This document shows, piece by piece, positions 34,848-43,038 of a stretch of 64,000 bases of DNA (within the stretch, counting starts at the first letter, position 1; each line of letters begins with the position of its first letter). Under the pieces are notes generated by a model. That model ran no database searches. It was given only the letters and a program-made list of their open reading frames with translations, and was not told the DNA's origin. The translations under genes were made by a program, and so were the position numbers. The stretch comes from Lentzea cavernae (GTDB lineage Bacteria > Actinomycetota > Actinomycetes > Mycobacteriales > Pseudonocardiaceae): contig NZ_BNAR01000001.1 of the NCBI RefSeq assembly GCF_014653695.1, positions 930,001-994,000 on the forward strand. Reading direction: 5' to 3'.

Positions 34848-35765
34848 ATGAGCAAGGCGTTGGGGTACAAGGCTTTCGGCGAGGCCGACGTGCAGACGTT
34901 CTTCGAGCGGCCCGACCCCGTGCCCGGTCCGGCCGAGGTCCTGATCCGCGTCGAGGCGGCGGGGGTCAACCCGCTCGACCACAAGCTGCGGTCCGGGCAC
35001 GCCCCCGCTCTGAACGGCCACCTGCCCTTCCCCCAGGTGCTGGGGATGGAGGCGGCCGGAACCGTGCTCGCGGTCGGTGACGACGTGACAGGACTGGCCG
35101 TCGGCGACCGGGTCACCGGGTTCGCGCTGACCGGCGCGGGGACGTACGCGGAGACGACGGTGCTGCTCGGCACGTCCACGGCCCGCATCCCCGACGCGCT
35201 GCCGGCCACGTGGGCGGCGACCATCCCCGTCGCGGGCACCACGGCGCTCGACGTGCTCGACCAGCTCGACCTGCCGGCCGGATCCTCGTTGCTGGTCAAC
35301 GGGATCGGTGGCGGCGTCGGCATCGCGCTGGCCCAGGTCGCGCTGGACAGGGGGCTGGTGGTGACGGGCACGGCCAGCACGGCGAAGCGGGAGCTCGTCA
35401 CGTCGACCGGCGCGACCTTCGTCGACTACACCGAGGGCGATGTCGTGGAACGGTTGCGGGCGCATGCCCCGGACGGCTTCGACGCCGTGGTCGACAACGT
35501 CGGCGGCGACTCGCTGCGCGCATTGGCGCCGCTCGGGAAGAAGCTCGTCTCCGTCGGCGACCCGTCGGTGGCGGAGCTCGGTGGCGCGTTCGTCGAACGC
35601 CGCCTCGACCGGGCGGGCCTCGAGCGCGTCGCCGAGCTGATGGTCGCGGGGAAGCTCGACCCGCACATCACGCAGACCTATCCGCTCGATCGGGCCGACG
35701 AGGCGCTGGCGCTCGTGGAGTCCCTGCACGCCAAGGGGAAGCTCGTCATCGACCTGGGTCTGTGA
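34848..35765 (+). CDS. NADP-dependent quinone oxidoreductase-like MDR protein
   Basis: Encodes 305 aa, zinc-free MDR family. The GroES-like domain is about 1-115. The cofactor motif NGIGGGVGIALAQVAL lies near residue 150, and the C-terminus has the family ending AKGKLVIDL. It probably reduces quinones or enones. A MerR-type promoter precedes it, and its last 20 bases overlap the convergent MerR gene, tying enzyme and regulator together. Confidence 0.87.
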   Translation: MSKALGYKAFGEADVQTFFERPDPVPGPAEVLIRVEAAGVNPLDHKLRSGHAPALNGHLPFPQVLGMEAAGTVLAVGDDVTGLAVGDRVTGFALTGAGTYAETTVLLGTSTARIPDALPATWAATIPVAGTTALDVLDQLDLPAGSSLLVNGIGGGVGIALAQVALDRGLVVTGTASTAKRELVTSTGATFVDYTEGDVVERLRAHAPDGFDAVVDNVGGDSLRALAPLGKKLVSVGDPSVAELGGAFVERRLDRAGLERVAELMVAGKLDPHITQTYPLDRADEALALVESLHAKGKLVIDLGL

Positions 35766-36147
35766 TCTGACGCCGGTAGCGGGTGTTGCCCTCGATCAGC
35801 TCGTCGAGCGCCGCCCTGGCCTCGACGAGCCGGTCGATGTCGGAGGTCAGCCGGGCGCGTTCCCCCTCCATGGCGGTGAATGCATCCTCGGCGATCTGGA
35901 CGTCCTCGCCGCTGTCCACGCACGGCAGCAGCCGGGCGATCACCTTGCTGCCCAGGCCCGCGTCGAACAGTCGCCGGATGACCTCGACCCGCGCGACCTC
36001 GGTCGCCTCGTAGTGCCGCTGCCCACCTACAGAACGTGTGCTGTGCATGAGCCCCTGCTGCTCGTAGTACCGCAGCGAGCGGGCGCTGACCCCCGTCAAC
36101 CGGGCCAGTTCACCGATCTTCATCGTCGTGGCGGAAGTCGTGGTCAC
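35746..36147 (-). CDS. MerR-family regulator
   Basis: Encodes 133 aa (125 if ATG 36123 is used instead of GTG 36147; neither has a clear ribosome site). The winged HTH MKIGELARLTGVSARSLRYYEQQGL is followed by a long dimerisation helix. The short C-terminus lacks a metal-binding Cys cluster; a lone Cys in LLPCVDSGED is the only one. Likely an activator of the oxidoreductase it overlaps tail to tail. Confidence 0.87.
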   Translation of the reverse strand: MTTTSATTMKIGELARLTGVSARSLRYYEQQGLMHSTRSVGGQRHYEATEVARVEVIRRLFDAGLGSKVIARLLPCVDSGEDVQIAEDAFTAMEGERARLTSDIDRLVEARAALDELIEGNTRYRRQITDPGR

Positions 36148-36175
36148 GAATCCAGCGTAACCCCGTTCCGCGCGG

Positions 36176-37042
36176 CTATCCGCGCTGTGCCGACGCCCGG
36201 CGTTCGCGTGACGCGCGCAGGTACCCCATCACCAGCGAGTCCAGGTCCGGTTCCGCACCGGCCCAGCCCTCGGGCGCCGGTCCGGCGTCCTTGAGCAGCA
36301 GGGTGGACTGGCGCTGGGTGCGGGTCGCGCTGACGAGCTCACCTTCCACAGTGGACTCGTCGGTGACCGGGCCGACCAGGACCCGGTGGCGTGCGAGGAC
36401 TTCCTCGACGTCACCGTCGACCTGGACCCTGCCCTCGTCGACCAGCAGCATGTGGTCGCACACCTCGCGCAGGTCGGCGAGCACGTGCGAGGACATGACC
36501 ACGGTGGTCCCGCGGTCGGCGACCTCGGCCATGATGATCCGCAGGGTCTCCTCGCGGGCCAGCGGGTCGAGGTCGGCCAGCGGTTCGTCCAGGAGCAGCA
36601 GCCTGGGCAGCCGTCCGAGCGCCATCGCGATGGCCACCTGGGTCACCGAGCCCGCGGACAGCGTGCGGACCTTCGCGTCGTGGTCCACGCCTGCCTGCAG
36701 CGCGAGCACCTCGCGGACGCGGTCGGCTGACCAGCGGTCGTTCATGGCCGCGCCGACGCGCACCAGTTCGCGCACGGTGAGATCGCGGTAGAGCGGGCGG
36801 TTCTGCGCCAGGAACGAGACGTCCGGGTGGATGCGGCCGCGCAGCGGTGTGCCGAAGACCGACAGCTCACCGGTCGTCGGCCGGACGAGGCCTGCGGCCA
36901 TGCGCAGCAGGGTGCTCTTGCCCGCGCCGTTCGCGCCGAGCAGGGCGACGACCTTGCCCTCGGGCAGGGAGAAGCTGCAGTCGCGGACCGCCCAGCGGGT
37001 GCGGTAGCGCTTGCCCACGGCGGTGGCGGTCAAAGGGGTCAT
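36176..37042 (-). CDS. ABC transporter ATPase (second of the GntR operon)
   Basis: Encodes 288 aa. Walker A is LLGANGAGKSTLL, the signature region is degenerate (TLSAGSVTQVAIAMAL), Walker B is RLLLLDEPLADLD. The C-terminal extension of about 70 aa has no recognised domain. ATG 37042 overlaps the GntR stop by 4 bp. The altered signature (LSAGS in place of LSGGQ) is unusual but occurs in YtrB/YtrE-like systems. Confidence 0.88.
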   Translation of the reverse strand: MTPLTATAVGKRYRTRWAVRDCSFSLPEGKVVALLGANGAGKSTLLRMAAGLVRPTTGELSVFGTPLRGRIHPDVSFLAQNRPLYRDLTVRELVRVGAAMNDRWSADRVREVLALQAGVDHDAKVRTLSAGSVTQVAIAMALGRLPRLLLLDEPLADLDPLAREETLRIIMAEVADRGTTVVMSSHVLADLREVCDHMLLVDEGRVQVDGDVEEVLARHRVLVGPVTDESTVEGELVSATRTQRQSTLLLKDAGPAPEGWAGAEPDLDSLVMGYLRASRERRASAQRG

Positions 37043-37449
37043 GATCGTTCCTCGGCGGGGTAGTGCTCGTCGCGGACCGCGGAGTACAGGGCGTCGACGT
37101 CCTCGACGACGAGGCCGCCCTCGCGTGCGCTGCCCATCCAGCGACCGAGTTCCCTGCGCAGCGGGGCGTCGTCGCCGGCGGTCGCCTCGGTGGCCAGTGA
37201 CTTCGTCACGAAGGTGCCCAGACCGCGGCGGCCCTCCACGAGGCCTTCGCGTTCCAGTTCGCGGTACGCCTTGAGCACGGTGTTGGGGTTGACGGCGGTC
37301 GCGTCCACCACCTCGCGCGCTGAGGGCAGCCGGTCGCCGGAGGTCAGCAGTCCCAGTCGCATGGCCTGTCGGACCTGGTGGACGATCTGCATGTAGGTGG
37401 AGACCCCGGAGTGCCGGTCGATCCGGAACTCGATCACGCCGGTCAGCAT
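37039..37449 (-). CDS. GntR-family regulator, YtrA subfamily
   Basis: Encodes 136 aa, the short YtrA size. It has the winged HTH (YMQIVHQVRQAMRLGLLTSGDRLPSAREVVDATAVNPNTVLKAYREL) and only a small C-terminal dimerisation piece. It lies within the ABC operon, between permease and second ATPase. YtrA regulators repress their own ABC operons, often under cell-wall antibiotic stress. A candidate operator lies before the first ATPase gene. Confidence 0.9.
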   Translation of the reverse strand: MLTGVIEFRIDRHSGVSTYMQIVHQVRQAMRLGLLTSGDRLPSAREVVDATAVNPNTVLKAYRELEREGLVEGRRGLGTFVTKSLATEATAGDDAPLRRELGRWMGSAREGGLVVEDVDALYSAVRDEHYPAEERS

Positions 37450-37473
37450 AGGTCCTCCGGGTCCCCACCGCGT

Positions 37474-38460
37474 TCAGCTCTGCCGTCGGAGCGCCCAGGT
37501 GGTGCCCGCCAGCAGCACGACCGCGAGCACGCCGAAGACAGCCACGTCGACCAGGTGCACCTGCCAGGCCCGGCTGTCCGGGATGACGTCCCAGTAGTTC
37601 TGGGCGAACCCGGACTCCCGCAGGCAGGCCAGGTAGCCCTCCTCCGTGTTCGGCGATCCCCCCGGGGTCGTCTTGCAGGCCTGGTTCAGCACCGACGCCC
37701 TGTCGGAGGGCACTGCCTGCCCGGAGGCGTCGAGCCATCCCGTCGTGAGCACCAGGCCGCTCTCCCGCTGTTCCGGGACCTCCCCGACCGCGGTCGCCCT
37801 GCGCTCGGCGAACACCGAGCCGGTCACCAGGCCGGACACCGCGAAGCGCACGACGACGAACGCGACGAGCCCCGCCGTCATCGCCGCGAGGGTGCGGCGG
37901 GTCAGCGCGCCGAGGAACGTGCCCAGAGCGAAGGCGAACAGCGCGTAGCCGAGGGGCGAGACGCCCTGGATGGCGAAGTTCACGCGGTTGAACGGACCGT
38001 TGTACAGCGGTCCCAGCGATCCGGCCGCGTCCAGCCACCACCCGACCAGGTGCTGCAGGACGACCAGCACCACCAGCGCGGGCACCAACGCGACGACCAG
38101 CTTGCTGAGCATCCACCGGGTGCGGCTCACCGACTGCGTGAAGGCCAGGACGTGGGTGCCCTGCTCCAGCTCCAGCGCGAAGAGCGGCGCGCCGATGAAG
38201 ACGCCGATGAGGGCCGGCAACCCGATGATGAGCAGCTGCGCCGTCTCGAACGGCGTTGACCACGTCGTCCGGAAGGCCTTCACCGCCCCGTCGGGTGCCA
38301 CGCACTGGTCGGCGGCCCGCACGCAGTGGGCGATCTGCGCGGAGTCGAGCGCGTCGATCATGTTCGACCGCAGCAGGACGATGACGCCCGCGCCGACGAC
38401 CAGCGTCCCGAGGAGGGTGAGCAACTGCAGGCGCTGCAACCGCAACGAGGCCCAGATCAT
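37474..38460 (-). CDS. ABC-2-type membrane protein
   Basis: Encodes 328 aa with about six hydrophobic helices: one near the N-terminus, a group at about 75-210 and one at the C-terminus. A Cys-containing extracytoplasmic loop follows helix 1 (IAHCVRAADQCVAPDG), and a large loop with two more Cys lies before the last helix. This layout fits the ABC-2 permeases of YtrA-type operons. The ATG overlaps the stop of the first ATPase by 4 bp. Substrate unknown. Confidence 0.8.
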   Translation of the reverse strand: MIWASLRLQRLQLLTLLGTLVVGAGVIVLLRSNMIDALDSAQIAHCVRAADQCVAPDGAVKAFRTTWSTPFETAQLLIIGLPALIGVFIGAPLFALELEQGTHVLAFTQSVSRTRWMLSKLVVALVPALVVLVVLQHLVGWWLDAAGSLGPLYNGPFNRVNFAIQGVSPLGYALFAFALGTFLGALTRRTLAAMTAGLVAFVVVRFAVSGLVTGSVFAERRATAVGEVPEQRESGLVLTTGWLDASGQAVPSDRASVLNQACKTTPGGSPNTEEGYLACLRESGFAQNYWDVIPDSRAWQVHLVDVAVFGVLAVVLLAGTTWALRRQS

Positions 38461-39203
38461 GCCGCCACCCCCTGCTGTGCCGCACGCATGTGGTGCAGGG
38501 CCAGCTCACCGAGCGACATGCCGTTCGCGCTGAGCCGGCTGACGTCGCCGGCCAGCAGCACCTGTCCGTCGTGGAGCAGGACGAGGTGGTCGCACACGCC
38601 TTCCAGTTCCGCCAGCACGTGCGAGGACAGCACGACGGTGATCCCGTGCGCCCGCGCCTCGGTGATCAGCGCGCCCAGCACGGTCTCGCGGGCCAGCGGG
38701 TCCAGGTCGGCCAGCGGTTCGTCGAGCAGCAGCAGGCGCGGGCGCTTGCCCAGCGCGAGCGCGAGGGCGACGCGGGTGCGCTGCCCGCCGGACAGCGTGC
38801 CGACCCTGGCGTTCATCGGCACCGCGGCCTGCTCGACCAGGTGCTCGGCGTAGCCCTGGTCCCAGGACGGGTTGGTGCGCCCGCCGAACGTCAGCGTGTC
38901 GGCCACGGTGAACTGCCTGTACAACGGCTTCTGCTGGGCCAGGTAGGACACCGCGGGGTGCAGTCCCTTGCCGGTCGGCTGGTCACCGAAGACGGTGAGC
39001 GCCCCGGTCGTGGGGCGCAGCATGCCGGTGGTCAGTCCCATCAGCGTGCTCTTGCCCGCACCGTTCGGGCCGACGAGGGCCACGACCCGGTTCGGCGGGA
39101 TCACCAGCGAGGTCTCCCGCAGCGCCCACCCCCTCCGGTACTTCTTGCCCACTGCCTGGGCGAAGACCGGAAGCGCGGCCTCGGACTGCCTTGGCACGGT
39201 CAC
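38457..39203 (-). CDS. ABC transporter ATPase (first of the GntR operon)
   Basis: Encodes 248 aa. Walker A is LVGPNGAGKSTLM, the signature is LSGGQRTRVALALAL, Walker B is RLLLLDEPLADLD, with an H-loop in VLSSHVLAEL. GTG 39203 has AAGGAGG 6 nt upstream and is preferred to ATG 39224. It heads the operon ATPase-permease-GntR-ATPase. It keeps a normal signature, unlike its partner at 36176. Confidence 0.9.
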   Translation of the reverse strand: MTVPRQSEAALPVFAQAVGKKYRRGWALRETSLVIPPNRVVALVGPNGAGKSTLMGLTTGMLRPTTGALTVFGDQPTGKGLHPAVSYLAQQKPLYRQFTVADTLTFGGRTNPSWDQGYAEHLVEQAAVPMNARVGTLSGGQRTRVALALALGKRPRLLLLDEPLADLDPLARETVLGALITEARAHGITVVLSSHVLAELEGVCDHLVLLHDGQVLLAGDVSRLSANGMSLGELALHHMRAAQQGVAA

Positions 39204-39246
39204 GACCGCCCTCCTTTCCGTCATCGGATGCGGCCAAGGTAGCACC

Positions 39247-39268
39247 TTTCACTAGTGAAATAGTGAAC
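39247..39268 (-). promoter_or_regulatory. Candidate GntR (YtrA) operator
   Basis: TTTCACTAGTGAAA is a perfect 14-bp palindrome, followed at once by TAGTGAAC, giving three TAGTGAA half-sites. It lies 43-65 nt before the first ATPase start. Confidence 0.65.
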
Positions 39269-39332
39269 CAGGGTGAGCCTCGCCTCGCGCAGGCAACCTG
39301 GCGGGCGGGAACGTCCCCGCGCGCACCGAAAA

Positions 39333-39367
39333 CCGGTGTCCCGCACCACGAAGGCGAGGGACACCGG
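39333..39367 (-). terminator. Terminator of the flavoprotein operon
   Basis: CCGGTGTCCC and GGGACACCGG form a perfect 10-bp stem with a 15-nt loop, starting 11 nt after the stop of the flavin disulfide reductase gene. Confidence 0.7.
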
Positions 39368-39378
39368 CACGGAGTGGC

Positions 39379-40815
39379 TCAGCGGCCGTAGGCCTCCAGC
39401 AGCCGCAGCCACACCTCGCTGACGGTCGGGAACGACGGAACGGCGTGCCACAACCGGTCCAGCGGCACCTCCGCGACGATCGCGATGGTCGCGGCGTGCA
39501 GCAGTTCGGCGACGTCCGGGCCGACGAGGGTGAAGCCGACGATCACCTTGCGGTCCTCGTCGACGACCATGCGGGCGTGACCGCTGTAGCCCTCGGCGTG
39601 CAGGGCGGAACCGGCGGTGGCGGCGAGGTCGTAGTCGACGACCCGGACGCGCAGCCCGGCGGCCTCGGCGGCGGCCGCGGTCAGGCCCACGGCGGCGATC
39701 TCGGGCTCGGTGAAGACCACCTGCGGCACGGCGCGTTCGTCCGCCGTCGACGCGTGCCGGCCCCACGGACCGACGTCGACCGGCTCGCCCTTCGCGCGCG
39801 CCACGAGGGCGTCGCCCAGTGCGCGGGCCTGGTACTTGCCCTGGTGGGTCAGCAGAACCCTGCGGTTGACGTCGCCGATCGCGTACAGCCAGCCGTCACC
39901 GAGAGGCTCGCCGTCCTGTCCCAGCACGCGCATCGCGTCGTCGACCGAGAGCCAGGAACCCGGCTTCAGGCCGATGGAGTCGAGGCCGATGTCCTCGGTG
40001 TTCGGCGTGCGGCCGATCGCGACGAGCAGCTCGTCGGCCTCGACCTCCTCACCGGACTTGAGGGTGATGTGCACCGACCCGTCCTCGCCGCGGCGCACCG
40101 AGGCGGCCTCGGCACCGACGCGCACGGTGACACCGTTGTCCCGCAAGGCCTCCGTGACCCGCTCGCCGACGAACGGTTCCTGCAGGTGCAGCACGCCGTC
40201 ACGGGCCAGCATCTCGACCGACGCACCGAGGCTCGAGAACGCGGTCGCCATCTCGGAGGCCACGACGCCGCCGCCGATGATGGCGAGCCGGCCGGGAACC
40301 TCCTTCGCCGCAACGGTTTCGCGGCTCGTCCACGGTTTCGAGGCGCGCAGGCCGTCGATGTCGGGCACCAGGGCGCCGCTGCCGGTCGCGACGACGACCC
40401 CGTGCCGAGCGGTCAGCGTCGTGACGCCGTCCTCGCCGGTCACCTCGACGACCCGGTCGGAGGTGATCCGCCCGTGGCCGCGGTACAGCGGGATGCCCGC
40501 GGACTCGAGCCAGGCGACCTGGCCGTCGTCCTTCCAGTCCGAGGCGAAGGCGTCACGGCGGCGGAGCACGGCGGCCACGTCCAGCTCGCCCGTCACCGCC
40601 TCCCGCGCGCCCGGCAGCCTCTTCACTGCCCGAAGAGCGGCAGCACTGCGCAGCAACGCCTTGGTGGGCATGCAGGCCCAGTAGGAGCACTCACCGCCGA
40701 CGAGCTCCCGTTCGACAATGGCGACGCTCAGACCGCCCTGCACCACGCGGTCGGCGACGTTCTCGCCCACCGGGCCCGCGCCGATGACGACGACGTCGTA
40801 GGTTTCCGCGACCAT
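39379..40815 (-). CDS. FAD/NAD(P) disulfide-reductase-family flavoprotein
   Basis: Encodes 478 aa. The FAD motif is VIGAGPVGENVADRV and the redox-active pair is in GGECSYWACMPTKAL (Cys-x4-Cys). NAD(P) binding is in IIGGGVVASEMATAFSSLG, and the dimerisation domain ends the protein. The C-terminal HxxxxE of true lipoamide dehydrogenases is not evident (HAVPSFPTVSEV has His and Glu in this area). Likely a mercuric- or mycothione-reductase-like enzyme that handles oxidative or electrophile stress. It starts 1 nt after the DUF308-like gene and shares its GAACGTTC promoter. Confidence 0.87.
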   Translation of the reverse strand: MVAETYDVVVIGAGPVGENVADRVVQGGLSVAIVERELVGGECSYWACMPTKALLRSAAALRAVKRLPGAREAVTGELDVAAVLRRRDAFASDWKDDGQVAWLESAGIPLYRGHGRITSDRVVEVTGEDGVTTLTARHGVVVATGSGALVPDIDGLRASKPWTSRETVAAKEVPGRLAIIGGGVVASEMATAFSSLGASVEMLARDGVLHLQEPFVGERVTEALRDNGVTVRVGAEAASVRRGEDGSVHITLKSGEEVEADELLVAIGRTPNTEDIGLDSIGLKPGSWLSVDDAMRVLGQDGEPLGDGWLYAIGDVNRRVLLTHQGKYQARALGDALVARAKGEPVDVGPWGRHASTADERAVPQVVFTEPEIAAVGLTAAAAEAAGLRVRVVDYDLAATAGSALHAEGYSGHARMVVDEDRKVIVGFTLVGPDVAELLHAATIAIVAEVPLDRLWHAVPSFPTVSEVWLRLLEAYGR

Positions 40816-40816
40816 G

Positions 40817-41386
40817 TCAACGCTCCTGGGAGGTGCGGCGCAGGCGCAGCGCCGAGATGAGGAAGAAGATCCCGCCGAGGACCGCGTAACCGGCCACGTT
40901 GGACAGTGAGGCGTCGGGCGCGCCCGACCCCAGCGCGAATCCCGAACCGGCGAACACGGAGATGCCGCCGCTGAGGATCATCGGCCACTGACCGCCCATC
41001 CTGCGGCGGGCGACGCCCACGGCCAGCTGGACGAGCCCGGAGATGACGGCCCAGGCGCCCCACACGAGCAGGACGGCGGGCACGCCGGAGGTACCGGCGA
41101 TCGCCATGCCGACCGCGGCCGCGAGGCTGATCGCGATGTTGAGGTAGAGCCCGTACGGGAGTTCGGTGGCACGGGACGCGCGCACGTCCACCACGGCCGC
41201 GGCCACGTCGAACAGCGGGTACAGCACGATCAGGGCGATGCCGAGCGGCCCGAGTTGCCCGCCGGTGGCGAACAGCGTGCCCGCCCAGACGAGGGCGAAG
41301 GCGAACCGCAAGAAGTACAACTGGCGCAACGACTGCGCGGTTCCGCCGACAGCGGGCGAGTCGACGGGCGAGTCGACGGTGGTCAT
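40817..41386 (-). CDS. DUF308-like membrane protein, copy A
   Basis: Encodes 189 aa with six predicted membrane helices. Motifs include LRFAFALVWAGTLF, LIVLYPLFDVAAAVVDVRAS and RRRMGGQWPMILSGGISVF. About half its residues match copy B at 54380. ATG 41386 starts the real protein; longer frames upstream cross the operators. First gene of an operon with the flavoprotein, under two AGAnnGAACGTTCnnTCT sites. Function unknown (HdeD/DUF308-like). Confidence 0.75.
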   Translation of the reverse strand: MTTVDSPVDSPAVGGTAQSLRQLYFLRFAFALVWAGTLFATGGQLGPLGIALIVLYPLFDVAAAVVDVRASRATELPYGLYLNIAISLAAAVGMAIAGTSGVPAVLLVWGAWAVISGLVQLAVGVARRRMGGQWPMILSGGISVFAGSGFALGSGAPDASLSNVAGYAVLGGIFFLISALRLRRTSQER

Positions 41387-41412
41387 GACGTTCCTTCCAG
41401 GGGATCTAGACG

Positions 41413-41430
41413 AGACCGAACGTTCTATCT
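41413..41430. promoter_or_regulatory. GAACGTTC operator, site A1
   Basis: AGACCGAACGTTCTATCT is an 18-bp imperfect palindrome (AGAnnGAACGTTCnnTCT), 27 nt before the DUF308-like copy A start. Confidence 0.75.
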
Positions 41431-41465
41431 GTGGCCAGCATGGACGCCCTGCCGCGACCTTGTCA

Positions 41466-41483
41466 AGACCGAACGTTCTATCT
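41466..41483. promoter_or_regulatory. GAACGTTC operator, site A2
   Basis: AGACCGAACGTTCTATCT, identical to site A1 and in the same orientation 53 bp away, 16 nt before the TetR start. The flanking TGTCA on the left is also shared with the site at 55598. Confidence 0.75.
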
Positions 41484-41498
41484 GCTAACTTGGACACC

Positions 41499-42092
41499 AT
41501 GGAGCACAGCGACTCGCCGGGACGGCCGTCCGCAGCGCGGTCCCGCCTGCTCGGGACGGCCACCAGGCTCTTCTACGCGGAGGGGATCCACTCCGTCGGC
41601 GTCGACCGCATCGTCGCCGAGGCGCAGGTGACGCGGGCGACCCTGTACCGGCACTTCCCCGGCAAGGAGGACCTCGTCCTCGCCTACCTCGCCGACGCCG
41701 ACCGGGCCGTGCGCGGACTGGTCGACGGCGCCGTCGCCGGCGGCTCCCCCGCGGCCGACACCGTCCGGGTGATCAGCAGGGCCATCGCCCACGGCATCCG
41801 GACGGCCGACTTCCGCGGGTGCGCGTTCCTCAACGCCGTCGCGGAGTACCCCGACCCCCGGCACCCGGTGCACCAGGCCGTGGTCGAGCACCGGCAGTGG
41901 TTCCTGGAGGCCATGACGGAACTGCTCTCCCGCGTCAGGAAGACGCCCGCGGAGCCCGCCGCACGGCACTTCGTGATGCTGCGCGACGGCGCCATGGCCG
42001 CTGGCTGCCTGCACGACCCCGAACTGGTCTGCGAAACGTTCCTGCGCGGGGTCGACGGCCTGCTCCAGGCCCACGCGCAGGAACAGTCGTAG
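41499..42092 (+). CDS. TetR-family regulator of the GAACGTTC mini-regulon
   Basis: Encodes 197 aa. The HTH is about 15-60 (ATRLFYAEGIHSVGVDRIVAEAQVTRATLYRHFPGKEDL). The C-terminal domain has FRGCAFLNAVAEYPDPRHPVH, with a Cys in the position where several thiol-sensing TetR proteins react with electrophiles or oxidants. Divergent from the DUF308/flavoprotein operon, with two identical operators between. It is the only regulator adjacent to these operators and so the probable reader of all of them. Confidence 0.87.
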   Translation: MEHSDSPGRPSAARSRLLGTATRLFYAEGIHSVGVDRIVAEAQVTRATLYRHFPGKEDLVLAYLADADRAVRGLVDGAVAGGSPAADTVRVISRAIAHGIRTADFRGCAFLNAVAEYPDPRHPVHQAVVEHRQWFLEAMTELLSRVRKTPAEPAARHFVMLRDGAMAAGCLHDPELVCETFLRGVDGLLQAHAQEQS

Positions 42093-42099
42093 GCCGTTC

Positions 42100-42972
42100 T
42101 CAGCCGCGCAGGCCGAAGAAGTCGCCGAGCACCTCGGCGGTGTTGATCCGGTGACTGGTCCTGCCGACGACGCGGGGAGCGTTGCCGGGCCCCGGAACCG
42201 TGTGCCCGCCCCGGTGCACGGTGTACAGCACGACCGGAGGACGTCCGTCCACTCCGTACTCGGCGCGCTCGACCTCCGTGGGATCTCCGGCGACCCCGGC
42301 GAGGCGGGAGATCACCGGGTCCGCGGTGATGCCGTTGCGCTCGGCGAAGTACTCGGCGGTCCGGGGCGCGGACCAGCTGTCGCCGCCGACCTTGAAGAGC
42401 TTCCTCTTCCACCACGAGAACCCGCCGCCCTCGTAGGACACGATGGGGTCCTTCGTGCCGTGGATCAGCACGACCGGCAGCGGCGTGGGGTCCGGGTCCG
42501 CGGCGAGGAAGTTGTCCGGGGCGGGCATGGTCGCGGCGATCACGGCCGCGCCGGCGAGCAGGCCCGGCGCCTCGTGGACCAGCCGGATGACCATCTGGCC
42601 GCCGTTGGAGTAGCCGGCCGCGAACACCCTGCCGGGGTCGATCCGGTTCTGACCGGCGAGGGTGTCGACGACGGCGCGCGCAAAAGCCACGTCGTCGATC
42701 CCGTCCCGGCGAGCGGGGAAGTAACTGCCCCGCCGGGCGTCGTTCCAGTTGCCGCGGTGACCGTCCAGGTAGGCCACGACCGCGTCCCCCGACTCGGCGA
42801 GGGCGTCGAACATGCCGCCGGTGAAGGCGCGGTGGACGTCACCGGTCTGCCGGGACCCGTGGAAGACCAGCAGGAGCGGGCGCGGGGCGGCGGCGGCCCC
42901 GACGGTCGTGAAGGTCCGGGTCGTCCCGGCGACGTCCACGCTCTCGCGCGTCACGGTTGCGGTGGTGGACAT
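42100..42972 (-). CDS. PHB-depolymerase/feruloyl-esterase-like alpha/beta hydrolase
   Basis: Encodes 290 aa. The nucleophile Ser is in GYSNGGQM, the oxyanion region in LLLVFHGSRQTGD, and the catalytic His in HRGGHTVPG. No signal peptide, so it acts in the cytoplasm. ATG 42972 is preferred to the upstream frame. It is third in line after the P450 and reductase genes but has its own pair of palindromes in front, so it can be expressed separately. Confidence 0.8.
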   Translation of the reverse strand: MSTTATVTRESVDVAGTTRTFTTVGAAAAPRPLLLVFHGSRQTGDVHRAFTGGMFDALAESGDAVVAYLDGHRGNWNDARRGSYFPARRDGIDDVAFARAVVDTLAGQNRIDPGRVFAAGYSNGGQMVIRLVHEAPGLLAGAAVIAATMPAPDNFLAADPDPTPLPVVLIHGTKDPIVSYEGGGFSWWKRKLFKVGGDSWSAPRTAEYFAERNGITADPVISRLAGVAGDPTEVERAEYGVDGRPPVVLYTVHRGGHTVPGPGNAPRVVGRTSHRINTAEVLGDFFGLRG

Positions 42973-42987
42973 GAGGTCACGCTCCAA

Positions 42988-43006
42988 AGTGGATGAGCTA
43001 TCCACT
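42988..43006 (-). promoter_or_regulatory. Esterase operator, proximal
   Basis: AGTGGATGAGCTATCCACT: arms AGTGGAT and ATCCACT around GAGCT. It lies 15 nt before the esterase start. Confidence 0.65.
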
Positions 43007-43019
43007 TCACCCTAACACG

Positions 43020-43038
43020 AGCGGATAGCTCATCCGCT
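43020..43038 (-). promoter_or_regulatory. Esterase operator, distal
   Basis: AGCGGATAGCTCATCCGCT has arms AGCGGAT and ATCCGCT. It is almost the inverse of the proximal site, 32 bp away centre to centre, and touches the stop codon of the reductase gene. A weak -10 (TTAGGG on the minus strand) lies between the two sites. Confidence 0.6.

Noticed and set aside
36176..38509. Apparent 777-codon fusion of an ABC ATPase with upstream sequence
   Set aside because: The frame crosses the permease and GntR genes out of frame; the ATPase has its own ATG at 37042 in a 4-bp overlap.
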